Positions 25,571 through 35,200 of a stretch of 64,000 nucleotides of DNA are shown in pieces. Location: assembly GCA_022822525.1 (NCBI GenBank), contig JAJEBN010000020.1, positions 1-64,000 on the forward strand, written 5' to 3'. The notes below the pieces were generated by a model. The model was not told the origin of the DNA and made no database searches. It saw nothing but the letters and a program-made list of their open reading frames with translations. The DNA is from Acidimicrobiia bacterium (GTDB taxonomy: Bacteria > Actinomycetota > Acidimicrobiia > Acidimicrobiales > Poriferisodalaceae). How positions within the stretch are numbered: position 1 is the stretch's first letter; each line of letters opens with the position of its first letter. A program made the position numbers and the translations under genes.

Positions 25571-26785
25571 ATGTTCACCAAACGATTGACCAAGCTGCTG
25601 CTGTTGCTAGCAGCGTTCGCATTGTTCGCTGCGGCGTGCGGCGGCGATGACGACGGCGGGGGCGACGCCGTTGCTACCCAAGAAACCGAGGCGCCAGCTG
25701 CGGCCGACGAGGACATGGCCGCCGACGAGGACATGGCCGACGAGATGTCGATGACGCCTGGCGATGGCGTGTCTGTTCTGGCCGGCCGGGCGAATTGGTC
25801 CAGCGGCTACTTCCAAGCAGAGCTCTACAAGCTGCTGCTCGAGGAGTTGGGCTACGAGGTGTCTGATCCGGCCGCGATCGAGCTCGGCCCGAGCAACGGT
25901 TACACCGCCATGGCCTTGGGCGAGATGGACTACTGGCCTAACAGTTGGTACCCGGGCCACCTCTCGTGGCTGGAGAATGAGCTGCCCGATGGGTCGCTCG
26001 TGAAGGAGCACGTGACCATCGTCGGCAGAGAGATGGTTGCCGGTGGCCTCCAGGGCTTCTTGGTCACGAAGGCGTTCGCCGACGAGTACGGCGTTTACAC
26101 CATGGATGAACTCAATCGCAATCCCGACGCGATTGCCGCGTTTGACGAAGTCGATGCCGATCCGGGCAATGGCATCGCCGATATCTTCGGCTGCCCCGAG
26201 GACTGGACCTGCGACGACATCATCGAGAGTCAGATTGCGTTCAGCGGCTGGAACAACATCCAGCAGGTCAAGGCCGGCTACGACGCGATGTTCGCCCAAG
26301 CAGTTGACAACGCGGACGACGGCAAGGCGATGGTGATGTACACATGGACTCCCACCGCATATCTGACGCAGTTGCGCCCCGGCGACAATGTCTATTGGAT
26401 GGGCGTCGAGAACGTGATCGACGACTCCAACCCGCTTGGACTTGAGGGCGGCGAGAAATGGAGCCAGCTCGGCTCCGACGGCACGCCGGTCAACGCGCAG
26501 ATCGGCGAAGACTCCTGCCCGTCCGTTGCTACCTCCTCTGACGGCCTGTGCCAGCTCGGGTGGATCGCTGCCGACATCCAGGTGACCGCCAACAACAACT
26601 TCCTGGCGGCGAACCCGTCTGCCGGAGCACTGTTCGCCGTTGTAACGCTGTCGGTCATCGACGTGGCGCTGGCCAACGTGGAACAAGGCGCTGGCACACC
26701 GCCACGCGACATCGCTATCCAGTGGATCGCGAACAACCGCGACACGGTCGATGCCTGGCTCGACGCTGCTCGCGCTGCTGCGTAA
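25571..26785 (+). CDS. proX: Glycine betaine-type substrate-binding lipoprotein
   Basis: OpuAC/ProX-type binding protein, 404 residues. It starts with a lipoprotein signal (MFTKRLTKLLLLLAAFALFA) and lipobox AAAC (Cys23), then a low-complexity acidic linker (GGDDDGGGD and repeated AADEDM). The mature domain has LAGRANWSSGYFQAELYKLL and the Trp/Tyr-rich DYWPNSWYPGHLSW, the sort of aromatic residues that cage quaternary amines. A strong GGGAGGAT ribosome site lies before the ATG. It is the third gene of the importer and ends before a strong hairpin. The precise ligand (betaine, proline betaine or other) is not settled. Confidence 0.92.
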   Translation: MFTKRLTKLLLLLAAFALFAAACGGDDDGGGDAVATQETEAPAAADEDMAADEDMADEMSMTPGDGVSVLAGRANWSSGYFQAELYKLLLEELGYEVSDPAAIELGPSNGYTAMALGEMDYWPNSWYPGHLSWLENELPDGSLVKEHVTIVGREMVAGGLQGFLVTKAFADEYGVYTMDELNRNPDAIAAFDEVDADPGNGIADIFGCPEDWTCDDIIESQIAFSGWNNIQQVKAGYDAMFAQAVDNADDGKAMVMYTWTPTAYLTQLRPGDNVYWMGVENVIDDSNPLGLEGGEKWSQLGSDGTPVNAQIGEDSCPSVATSSDGLCQLGWIAADIQVTANNNFLAANPSAGALFAVVTLSVIDVALANVEQGAGTPPRDIAIQWIANNRDTVDAWLDAARAAA

Positions 26786-26836
26786 GCAGGTGCACATAGC
26801 CGCTTTCTGATCAGGTCAGCGGCAACGACACGCACT

Positions 26837-26874
26837 CGCAGAGGGTGCCGGGCTGCGGCTCGGCACCCTCTGCG
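26837..26874. terminator. Strong hairpin between convergent genes
   Basis: A perfect 14-bp stem (26837-26850 with 26861-26874, core GCAGAGGGTGCCG) and 10-base loop lies 51 bases after the binding-protein stop and 13 bases from the stop of the convergent SDR gene. There is no T-run on either side. It probably acts as a shared bidirectional terminator. Confidence 0.7.
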
Positions 26875-26887
26875 CGTCCGCTGCCGT

Positions 26888-27718
26888 TCAGTCCTCCAGC
26901 TCGGGCAGGCGCGCCGGGGTGTTGGATGCTGTGACACGAGCCAGCCCGCCGTCCACGACGAGCGTCTCGCCGGTGACATAGCGGGAGGCATCCGATGCGA
27001 AGAACAGCACCACGTCGGCGATGTCGTCGCCGAAGCCCCAGCGCTTGAGCGCGATCTGGCCCGCTAGGTCCTCGATGAGGCCCGGCACGTTGTTGCGGGC
27101 GTCCTCCCAGATGGCAGTCGCTATGAGGCCCGGGGCAATCGAGTTCACCCGGATTCCCTCAGGACCCCAATCGGCGGCCAAGGCTCGGGTCATGGCATCG
27201 ACGGCGCCCTTCGTGCCGGCGTACGCGACGCGTCCCAGCGGACCGTGGACTCCTGCCACCGAGCTGATGTTGATGATGGAGCCGCCGCCGCGCTCGATCA
27301 TCGACGGGGCCAAGCCGATGCTCAGCATCACCAACGACCGAACGTTGATCGAGAACACCAGGTCAAAATCGGCCTCGCTGAGCTGAGCGGGCGTGCGACG
27401 CATGGGGATGCCTGCGTTGTTGACCAGCACGTCGACACCGCCGACCTCATGCAGAATGCGCTGCGCGAGGTCAGTTCCGGCACCTGCGGGCGCGAGGTCG
27501 GCCGTGAGCACGACAGGATCGTGCTGCAGCCCCGCAGCAACCCGCTCGAGGTCAGCGGTGGTGCGCCCGGTCAGCACCACCCGCGCACCTGCAGTGTCCA
27601 GCGCATGAGCACTGGCCTCGCCGATGCCGCGGCTGGCCCCGGTGACCACTGCCACCTTTCCGTCCAGACGGTGGCTTGAACTGATGGCGCTGGCTGAGTG
27701 TCCGGTATCGCTCGTCAT
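26888..27718 (-). CDS. Short-chain dehydrogenase/reductase (SDR)
   Basis: Classical SDR of 276 residues, NAD(P)H-dependent. The nucleotide motif TGASRGIG is near residue 26, NNAG near 108, the catalytic Ser in INISSVAG and YxxxK as YAGTKGAVD, and the downstream PG motif is NSIAPGLI. Asp in LTADL suggests no clear cofactor choice by eye. It is a single gene with a TAGCTT box six bases before its ATG, convergent with the betaine transporter genes. Substrate unknown (likely a sugar alcohol, hydroxyacyl or steroid-type alcohol). Confidence 0.92.
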   Translation of the reverse strand: MTSDTGHSASAISSSHRLDGKVAVVTGASRGIGEASAHALDTAGARVVLTGRTTADLERVAAGLQHDPVVLTADLAPAGAGTDLAQRILHEVGGVDVLVNNAGIPMRRTPAQLSEADFDLVFSINVRSLVMLSIGLAPSMIERGGGSIINISSVAGVHGPLGRVAYAGTKGAVDAMTRALAADWGPEGIRVNSIAPGLIATAIWEDARNNVPGLIEDLAGQIALKRWGFGDDIADVVLFFASDASRYVTGETLVVDGGLARVTASNTPARLPELED

Positions 27719-27724
27719 GCGCGC

Positions 27725-27730
27725 AAGCTA
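27725..27730 (-). promoter_or_regulatory. -10 box TAGCTT, leaderless-type
   Basis: On the minus strand TAGCTT ends 6 bases before the SDR ATG. Confidence 0.5.
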
Positions 27731-27774
27731 ACGCGCTGCGCTGGCCGGGGAGGCGGCGAAGTTCTCAGGCCCGC

Positions 27775-28497
27775 TCAGGGAGTGTGCTCGGCGACGAACG
27801 CTGCGAATTGGTCCATCGCCGCTGCCCGGGCGTCGCCTTCCATCCAGTCTTCGATCATCGTGGAGTTCGGCGCCGTCTCGTGGACGATCCGGGACGATGA
27901 TTCGGGGTGGTACAGGTCGTTGCCGAGCAACACGAGCAGCGGCGTCTGCACGGTGGACACGAAATCGCGGTCGACGTTGAACAGGAAATTGTCGCCGTCG
28001 TACATGTTCGAGCGGAACTGTGTCCAGGCTGCCTCGTCGGCCTCGGGATGGGCGTCACGGATCGCCGTAGCCCAGTCGTCGAACATGGCGTAGAAGGCAT
28101 CCCGGTTGCCGTCGAGCCCGATGGTCTGGAACAGCGTGGCGCTGACCACCCGCTCGGGCGCTGCCTGGATCAATCCCATGATGTAGGGGCCGCCGATGCA
28201 CATGCCGGCGGCGTGAAACCGCTCGCAGCCGAGGTGATCCATGAGTGCGAGCTGGTCGGCGGTGTAGGTGTCCCAGCCGTCGTCCGCAGATACAGGAGCG
28301 CTGGAGCGACCGGCGTTGCGCTGGTCCATTGCGATGACCCGGTAACGGTCAGACAGCTGGCTGACCGGGTTCCACGGAGTCTGGGTCCAGAACGACGCTG
28401 CGGATCGCATCCCGCCGGGCGCGATGAGCAGCAACGGGAAGCCCGAGCCATGGTCGTCGTAGTGGATGTCCGCGGAGCCGTGAATGAAATTCGCCAT
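27775..28497 (-). CDS. Alpha/beta hydrolase
   Basis: Hydrolase-fold protein, 240 residues from the ATG at 28497 (a longer frame to 28560 has no homology). LLLIAPGGMRS replaces the usual HG oxyanion turn, MDQRNAGRS follows beta-4 and the nucleophile position is CIGGPY (Cys rather than Ser: HAAGMCIGG), as in dienelactone-hydrolase-like and some non-esterase members. A C-terminal catalytic histidine is less clear (HPESSSRIVHETAP). The Cys nucleophile makes dienelactone-type or transferase activity possible. It is divergent from the next hydrolase. Confidence 0.82.
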   Translation of the reverse strand: MANFIHGSADIHYDDHGSGFPLLLIAPGGMRSAASFWTQTPWNPVSQLSDRYRVIAMDQRNAGRSSAPVSADDGWDTYTADQLALMDHLGCERFHAAGMCIGGPYIMGLIQAAPERVVSATLFQTIGLDGNRDAFYAMFDDWATAIRDAHPEADEAAWTQFRSNMYDGDNFLFNVDRDFVSTVQTPLLVLLGNDLYHPESSSRIVHETAPNSTMIEDWMEGDARAAAMDQFAAFVAEHTP

Positions 28498-28576
28498 GGA
28501 GCAAGTCTGCCGCACTGCGGCGATGCGGACCCAGGGCAATCCGCGCCGGCAACACGACAACGCCCTGACAGGCCAC

Positions 28577-28582
28577 TAACGT
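28577..28582 (+). promoter_or_regulatory. -10 box TAACGT
   Basis: TAACGT ends 9 bases before the ATG at 28592; the transcript would have almost no leader. Confidence 0.4.
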
Positions 28583-28591
28583 GCCGCTGCG

Positions 28592-29440
28592 ATGATGCGG
28601 CTGACCACTTCCGACGGCGAGCACGCAGTGCTTCACGATCTCGGCGGGCACGGAACGCCCCTGCTCCTGACGCACGGCAACGGCCTCAATGCCGGCATGT
28701 GGGCCACCGTGGTGCCACACCTGCAAGACACGTTCCGGTGCTGGGGGCTGGACTTCCGTGGGCACGGCGCCTCGCGCCCGCAGCACGACGGCATGTCGGT
28801 GGACCGGAGCCGGTTCACCGACGAAGTGCTTGCCGCGGTCAACGCGCTGGGCGGCGAGCCGGTGCTGGCGGCGGGCCATTCGCTCGGCGCCGCGTGCCTG
28901 CTCATGGCCGAAATGCGCCAGCCCGGCACCTACCGGGGCCTGTACCTCTACGAGCCGGTGCTGGTTCCCGAGGGCTTCCCGAGACCCGACTCCGAGCATG
29001 CGCTCGTGGTGGCGTCGCGCCGCCGGCGCATCCGGTTCGCGACCGTCGATGAGGCCTACGAGCGCTTCATGTCGAAGCCGCCGTTCTCGCTCTGCCAGCC
29101 CGAGGCGGTGCGGGCCTACGTGGAGCTGGGCACCTACCCCTCAGGCGACGATGCCGTGCGCCTGTCGTGCTCGGGAGACACCGAGGCGCGGATCTACGAA
29201 ACCAGCGTCCCGATGGACTACAGCACGTTCGGCCCGATCACCTGCCCGACCGTGGTCGCTCGAGGCGATTCGCCTGCGCAATGGAACGACATCCCTCCCC
29301 AGATGGCCCAGCCCATCGCCGAAGCACTCGGCAACGGCCGGCTCGAAGCCTTTGCCGAGCTCAGCCATTTCGGCCCGATGGAGAACGGGGAACGGGTGGC
29401 GAAGTCGATCCGCGCCCACCTCGAGCCGCTCGTCGCCTAG
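28592..29440 (+). CDS. Alpha/beta hydrolase
   Basis: Hydrolase-fold protein of 282 residues: LLTHGNGLNAGMW at the oxyanion hole, GLDFRGHGASRPQ after beta-4, nucleophile elbow AGHSLGAACLL and the late histidine in ELSHFGPMENGE. Overall similar to the hydrolase at 15367-16275, including LYEPVLVPEGF versus YGYEPVVWRVE, so these two are probably paralogues. Two adjacent ATG codons begin the gene; the first is used. Five bases separate its stop from that of the convergent amidohydrolase. Substrate unknown. Confidence 0.85.
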   Translation: MMRLTTSDGEHAVLHDLGGHGTPLLLTHGNGLNAGMWATVVPHLQDTFRCWGLDFRGHGASRPQHDGMSVDRSRFTDEVLAAVNALGGEPVLAAGHSLGAACLLMAEMRQPGTYRGLYLYEPVLVPEGFPRPDSEHALVVASRRRRIRFATVDEAYERFMSKPPFSLCQPEAVRAYVELGTYPSGDDAVRLSCSGDTEARIYETSVPMDYSTFGPITCPTVVARGDSPAQWNDIPPQMAQPIAEALGNGRLEAFAELSHFGPMENGERVAKSIRAHLEPLVA

Positions 29441-29445
29441 AGCAC

Positions 29446-30588
29446 TCAGGCGGCTGCGGGCAGCGAGTCGGGGTCGAGGCTGTAGAGCTCGAGGACGTTG
29501 CTCCAGACCATCTGTTCCTTCTCGTCGTCGGGAACGCCCGAGAGGATGTCGTCGAGGATGGGGCGCGAGTTGGGCCAGATCGAATCGTGGTGCGGGTAGT
29601 CGTTGCCCCACAGCAGATTGCTGACCCCGATCGAGTGCCGGGTCGCAACTCCCTCCACGTCGTCCTCGAACGTGACCCAGAAGTTGCGGTCGAAGTACTC
29701 CGAGGGCTTCATGGTGAGCTCGTCTGACACTTCCCACGGCGTGCGGTATGCAGCGTGGTCAAGGCGCTGCTTGAAGTGGCCGACCCAGCCGGTCTCGTAC
29801 TCGGCGCAGACGAAACGCAGATCCGGGAAGCGCTCCACGACCCCGCCGCAGATGAGGTCGATGATCGTGTTGGCAATGGTGGTGTGGGCCAGCGTGTAGC
29901 CCTTCAGATGGCCGCCGGGCGTGCCCCAGTGCTCGGGCATGCCGCCCTCGAGGCTCGACCCAGTGAAGATGTGCATGGTGAGCGGCACGCCGAATTCCTG
30001 GGCTCGGGCCCAGAACGGGTCGAAATCGGGGTGGCAGTACGGCTTGGCAGGGTCGACGTGGGCGGGAATGGCGAAGCCGCGCACGCCCAGCTGCGCCGAG
30101 CGGTCGATCTCGGCGATGGCCCGCTCCACGTCGGGCAGGGGCAGGCAGCCGACGCCGATGAGGCGGTTGCGGTCTACCGAGCAGTAGTCGAGCACCCAGT
30201 CGTTGTGATTGCGGAACGCGGCGTCGCGTACCTCGTCGTCGGGGATCGCAAAGGTGAACATCGACAGGCTCGGGTACATGACCTCGCCGACGATGCCGTC
30301 CTGGGCCTGCTCGTCGAGACGAGCGGTCGGATCCATCACGCCGGGATTGAAACCGTCGTAGCCCTGCTCGATACGCGCGTGGGTGGCCGGGTCGGAGAGA
30401 CTGGCGCCGGCGATGCCCAGCCGGCCCACGGGCACCGGGCGGATGCCGCCAGGCAGCACCAGCCACGTGCCGGGCTTGTCGTTGTAGTCCTTGCTGATGA
30501 ACGGTGCCCGATCGCCGAACCGGTCCGTCAGTCCCGCATAGATCTCGGCTGCCTCGACCACATGCGAGTCACACGAGTAGTACCGCAT
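29446..30588 (-). CDS. Amidohydrolase 2 family metal-dependent hydrolase
   Basis: TIM-barrel amidohydrolase (PF04909 type), 380 residues. The N-terminal metal motif is CDSHVVE (DxH). Later barrel residues occur in GFAIPAHVDP, LTMHIFTG and the terminal Asp motif LLWGNDYPHHDSIWP. Members include decarboxylases (ACMS- and 5-carboxyvanillate-decarboxylase-like) and hydrolases of aromatic degradation; the WGNDYPHHDS end is frequent in uncharacterised actinobacterial members. Start ATG at 30588 with AGGGGAG upstream; the longer frame is not homologous. Precise reaction unknown. Confidence 0.87.
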   Translation of the reverse strand: MRYYSCDSHVVEAAEIYAGLTDRFGDRAPFISKDYNDKPGTWLVLPGGIRPVPVGRLGIAGASLSDPATHARIEQGYDGFNPGVMDPTARLDEQAQDGIVGEVMYPSLSMFTFAIPDDEVRDAAFRNHNDWVLDYCSVDRNRLIGVGCLPLPDVERAIAEIDRSAQLGVRGFAIPAHVDPAKPYCHPDFDPFWARAQEFGVPLTMHIFTGSSLEGGMPEHWGTPGGHLKGYTLAHTTIANTIIDLICGGVVERFPDLRFVCAEYETGWVGHFKQRLDHAAYRTPWEVSDELTMKPSEYFDRNFWVTFEDDVEGVATRHSIGVSNLLWGNDYPHHDSIWPNSRPILDDILSGVPDDEKEQMVWSNVLELYSLDPDSLPAAA

Positions 30589-30702
30589 CGCTCTCCCCTG
30601 CTTCCCATCGGGCGCCCGCGTGCCGGGTCGCCCCGATGCCGACGCACTGCGCCGCCAACAGTACCAGCGGCCCAGTTGAAGCTCCTGTGGCACAGTGTCG
30701 CG

Positions 30703-31692
30703 ATGCGTGCTTTGGAAGTGCAGTCCCTCACAGGCCCAGCCGGCGTCGCGGTCGTCGACGCTCCCGAACCGGTCGCCGATGCAGGCGGCGCGTCGGTCAT
30801 CGTCGACATCGTCTGCGGCGGCGTGTCGTTCCCTGACCTGCTCCAGAGCCAGGGTCTCTACCAGTACCGTCCCGACCCGCCCTTCCGACCGGGGATCGAG
30901 GCCTCGGGTGTGGTGCGCTCAGCGCCCGCCGATTCGGGATATGCACCCGGCGACCGGGTGTGCGTGTCGTCGAGCGGCTGCCTGGCCGAAGTGGCAGCCA
31001 CCAAGCCCCGCGATCTGTTCGCGTTGCCCGATCAGCTCTCGTTCGAGGAGGGCGCGGCGCTGGTCATGAACTACCAGACCGCCGTGTTCTGCATGATCGA
31101 TCGGGCGGGCCTGCGCGAGGGTGAATCGGTGCTGGTTCTGGGCGCCTCGGGCGGCGTGGGCACCTCGGGCATCCAGGTGGCAAAGGGCGTCGGCGCCGGC
31201 CCGGTGATCGGCTTGGTCTCCACCGAGGCAAAGGGCGAGATCGCCCGGGTGGCCGGGGCCGACCACATCGTGCTCATCAGCGACACATGGAAGGACGAGG
31301 TGCGCGAGCTCACCGGCGGCCGCGGCGTCGACATGACCTACGACCCCGTCGGCGGGGATCGGTTCCTCGACGGGATCCGGGCGCTGGCACGCTTCGGGCG
31401 GCTCGTCGTTGTCGGCTTCGCCGCTGGCGAGATCCCGACCGTGAAGGTGAACAGGCTGCTGCTGCGCAATGTCAGCCTGGTCGGCGCGGCCTGGGGCGAA
31501 GCCGTCGCCGCGGACCCGTCGATCCCCGCCCGCATTCACGAGCGTCTGCTCGGCATGATCGAATCGGGTGCGGTGAGGCCGCCCATCGGCCAGGTGCTGC
31601 CGTTCGAAGATGCGGCCGAGGCGTACCGCCTGCTGGATGAACGCGAAGCCGTCGGCAAGGTGCTCGTGAGGATGCGCCCCGACCCCGCCTAG
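30703..31692 (+). CDS. NADPH:quinone oxidoreductase (zinc-less MDR family)
   Basis: Medium-chain dehydrogenase/reductase of the quinone oxidoreductase branch, 329 residues. GroES-like N-terminal domain (GVSFPDLLQSQGLYQY, PGIEASGVV), then the Rossmann motif VLGASGGVGTSGIQVAKG. No zinc-binding cysteine/histidine set is present. VDMTYDPVGGDRF and RLVVVGFAAG are typical. It would reduce quinones or act as an enoyl/alkenal reductase. It ends in CTAG shared with the convergent ribH. Start ATG is preceded by only short sequence and no clear ribosome site. Confidence 0.9.
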   Translation: MRALEVQSLTGPAGVAVVDAPEPVADAGGASVIVDIVCGGVSFPDLLQSQGLYQYRPDPPFRPGIEASGVVRSAPADSGYAPGDRVCVSSSGCLAEVAATKPRDLFALPDQLSFEEGAALVMNYQTAVFCMIDRAGLREGESVLVLGASGGVGTSGIQVAKGVGAGPVIGLVSTEAKGEIARVAGADHIVLISDTWKDEVRELTGGRGVDMTYDPVGGDRFLDGIRALARFGRLVVVGFAAGEIPTVKVNRLLLRNVSLVGAAWGEAVAADPSIPARIHERLLGMIESGAVRPPIGQVLPFEDAAEAYRLLDEREAVGKVLVRMRPDPA

Positions 31693-32174
31693 CAGGCAGG
31701 GAAGTCGCGGGTCAACAGCGCCATGGCGACGGCCACGTACGCCGCGTCCTCACCGACATTGTGGCCGCCTGGGCCCTCGCTGCGCAGCATCGCCTGCTCT
31801 TCGTTCTCGACCGTGACGAGCCCGAATCCGATGGGGATGCCGGTCTCGAGCTGGACGGCCAGGACACCTTGGGCCGCGCCCCCGCTGACAAGCTCGTAGT
31901 GGGTGGTCTCGCCACGGATCACCGCTCCGAGGACGACCATGGCGTCGACCTGCCCAGACCCGGCGAGCAGCTTCGCCGCAAGCGGGATCTCGAAGCACCC
32001 GGGCACGGTGACCTCGGTCGCGTGAGTTGCAGCGAGCTCGTCGAGGCCCCGCTCGACGCCCGCTGCCAGCCGGTCCACGATCTCGGGATTCCACGTCGCT
32101 CGCACGACGCCGATGCGAAGTCCCGCACCGGACCCTGCCGACGGCCTGGCTGCCCGTTGGTCGCCGCTCGCCAC
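31689..32174 (-). CDS. ribH: 6,7-dimethyl-8-ribityllumazine synthase
   Basis: Penultimate riboflavin enzyme, 161 residues: condenses the ribitylaminouracil with dihydroxybutanone phosphate and usually forms 60-mer capsids or pentamers. Diagnostic motifs are VPGCFEIPLAAK, VVLGAVIRGETTHYE and GFGLVTVENEEQA; the catalytic His is in ETTHYE. The C-terminal helix (GEDAAYVAVAMALL) is normal. GTG start at 32172-32174. No other rib genes are beside it, so the riboflavin pathway is scattered. Its promoter interlocks with that of the divergent hydantoinase gene. Confidence 0.95.
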   Translation of the reverse strand: MASGDQRAARPSAGSGAGLRIGVVRATWNPEIVDRLAAGVERGLDELAATHATEVTVPGCFEIPLAAKLLAGSGQVDAMVVLGAVIRGETTHYELVSGGAAQGVLAVQLETGIPIGFGLVTVENEEQAMLRSEGPGGHNVGEDAAYVAVAMALLTRDFPAC

Positions 32175-32180
32175 GCCTGC

Positions 32181-32186
32181 ACGGTA
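32181..32186 (-). promoter_or_regulatory. -10 box TACCGT, leaderless-type
   Basis: On the minus strand TACCGT ends 6 bases before the ribH GTG. Its -35 region would fall at about 32204-32209, next to the -10 box of the opposite gene. Confidence 0.5.
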
Positions 32187-32214
32187 GCCCCGCAGCCTCC
32201 TGCGGCGACGCGCC

Positions 32215-32220
32215 TACGCT
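32215..32220 (+). promoter_or_regulatory. -10 box TACGCT, leaderless-type
   Basis: TACGCT ends 6 bases before the ATG at 32227. Its -35 region (about 32192-32197) lies between the two -10 boxes, so polymerase should not be able to occupy both promoters at once. Confidence 0.5.
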
Positions 32221-32226
32221 GGGCCG

Positions 32227-35200
32227 ATGACAGGCCCACGCGCGCGGCTCGCAGCCGACATCGGCGGCACGTTCACCGACATCGCGCTCGAGGTCGACGG
32301 TGCGAGCGGCGGCGGACCGGTCCTGCACACCGCGAAGGTGCTGACGACGCCTGACGCGCCGGCCGACGCCGTGCTCGACGGTGTCGAGCGTGTCCTTCGC
32401 GAGGCCCGCATCGCACCCGCAGAGGTGGGCGTGTTCATCCACGGCACGACCCTTGCCACCAACGCCCTCATCGAGCGCCGCGGCGCACGCACGGCGTTGC
32501 TGACCACCCAGGGCATCCGCGACTCGGTCGAGATGGCGCACGAGAACCGGTTCGAGCAGTACGACCTGTACATGCGCCGGCCCGAGCCGCTGGTGCCGCG
32601 CGACCGGCGCATCGGCATTCCAGAACGGCTCGCTGCCGACGGTTCGGTGTTGCTGCCGCTGGACGAGCAGGCTGTGCGGGCAGCGGCAGCGTCGCTGGCC
32701 GCCGACGGCGTGACCAGCGTGGCGGTCGGCTACTTGCACTCGTACCTCGACGCCCGGCACGAAGAGCGCACAGCGGAGATCCTGGCCGAGTGCTGGCCCG
32801 AGGCAACCGTGACCATCTCCAGCGAGGTCTGCCCGGAGATCCGGGAATACGAACGCTTCTCCACCGCGTGCGCCAACGCCTACATCGCACCGCTGGTGCG
32901 GCAGTACTTGACCGACCTCGATGCGCGGCTCGCAGCGCTGGGACTGGGCTGCGAGTTGTTCCTCATGACCTCCGGCGGCGGGTTGGGGACGCTTGCCGAG
33001 GCGCTGCGCTTCCCGGTCCGGCTGATCGAGAGCGGGCCAGCGGGCGGCGCACTGCTGGCCTCGGAGATCGCCCGCGGCCTCGACTGCGAACGGGCACTCA
33101 GCTTCGACATGGGCGGCACCACGGCAAAACTGTGCATCGTCGAAGGCGGTCATCCCCGCACGAGCAGGGAGTTCGAGGTCGGCCGCGAGTACCGCTTCCT
33201 GGCTGGCAGCGGGCTCCCGCTGCGGCTGCCGGTGATCGAGATGGTCGAGATCGGCGCCGGCGGCGGCTCGATCGCCAGCCTCGATGCGCTCGGGCGCATC
33301 ACCGTCGGCCCGGCCAGCGCAGGTTCCGAACCGGGTCCTGCGGCCTACGGGCGCGGCGGCTCCGAGCCGACGGTGACCGACGCCGATGCAGTGCTGGGCC
33401 GGCTGGCGCCCGAGCGGTTCGCCGGCGGCGCGTTGACCTTCGACGTCGATGCCGCCGCCAAGGCCGTCGGGACCGCGCTGGCGGAGCCGTCGGGCCTGCA
33501 GTCGGTGATTTCTGCCATCGGCATTTCCGAGGTCGTCGACGAGAACATGGCCAATGCCGGTCGTGTCCACGCGGCAGATCAAGGCTGCGATATCAGCCGC
33601 GGCACGCTCATCGCCTTCGGCGGCGCCGCGCCGCTGCATGCCGCCCGGGTGGCCGCCAAGCTCGGCATCGACGACATCGTGGTGCCTGCGGGCGCAGGCG
33701 TGGGGTCGGCCATCGGCTTTCTGGCGGCGCCGGTGGCCCACGAGTCTGTGCGCACGCGCCATGCTCGCGTGAGCGAACTCACTGCGGCGAGCCTGGCGGG
33801 CCTGCTCCGTGATATGGCCGCCGAGTCGAATGCGATCGTGCACGCTGCCGCGCCCGGCACCGAGACGGCCACTCACGTGCGGGCCCTGATGCGCTACCGC
33901 GGTCAGGGCCATGAGATCACCGTCGATGTCGACGCTGCAGCCCTGCTCGCCGGCGACACCGGCAGCCCGAGCGACGCGGAGGTGCGCAACCAGCTGCGCA
34001 CTGCGTTCACGAAGGCCTACCAGCAGCTCTACACACGCCACATCGGCAACCTCGAGATCGAAGTCTTGAGCTGGCTGCTGGAAGTTCGCACCCCGCAGGC
34101 ACCCGCCGTGTCGCTGCATCCGGTCGTCGCAGACCAACCAGTTGCCTCCGACACGACCGCCCTCGTCACCGACACGGCAACCGGCCGCGCTGTCCCCCAC
34201 GCAGTCTTCGAACGCGGCACCCTCACCGAGGGCGCGTGGCTGGCAGGGCCAGCGCTGATCACCGAGGACCAGACCACGACCTTGGTGCCAACCGGAGCAG
34301 TCGCAACGGTCACGGCGGGCGGGCACCTGCGGCTCACCGGCGTGTCGGCACCGCAGCGTCCGCGGACCCACACCGAGCTGCGCGACCAGGGCGGGCGGCA
34401 CGGCGAGCCGTCAGCGGGCTCGCAGAAGTCAGCCGCTGCCGCTGCCGACCTCGACGCGGTGCGACTCGGGGTGCAGTGGAACCGGTTGATCTCCGTGACC
34501 GAGGAACAGGCCCGGGCGCTGGTGCGCGCTGCATTCAGCACCTCGACTCGTGAAGCCGGCGACCTGTCGGCTGGCATCTTCGACCCCCAGGGGCGGATGC
34601 TCGCCCAGTCGGTCACCGGAACGCCCGGTCACGTCAACTCGATGGCCTACTCGGTGCTGCACTTCCTGGAGCGCTTCCCGGCATCGGAGATGCGCCCCGG
34701 CGACATCTTCTTGACTAACGACCCGTGGAAGGGCACCGGTCACCTGTTCGACATCGTCGTGGTCACACCGGCATTCCGAGGCGGCGATCTGGTGGCGCTG
34801 TTCGCCTGCACAAGCCACGTCGTGGACATCGGCGGGGCGGGCTTCACCACCGATTCGAAGGAGGTGTACCACGAGGGCCTGTACTTGCCGATCCTGAAGT
34901 TCGCCACCGATGGCGTGTTCGATCCGACCGTGGTCGCGATAATCGAGGCCAACGTCCGCGACCCTGTGCAGGTCATCGGCGACATCCACTCGCTGGCTGC
35001 CTGCAACGAGACCGGCGCCGCACGTCTGGTGTCGATGATGGACGAGTACGGCATGGCTGATCTGGATGAGTTGGCCGGCCACATCATCACCTCGTCGCAC
35101 CGGGCAATGCTCGATGCGATCGGCGAGCTGCCCGAGGGCACCTGGAACTCGACGATGCGGGTCGACGGCATGGAGCAGCCGATCGACATCGTGTGCGCGT

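Noticed and set aside
31750-34401. Minus-strand 883-residue open frame opposite the hydantoinase
   Set aside because: Antisense shadow with low-complexity His/Arg/Gly content; it also overlaps ribH in another frame.
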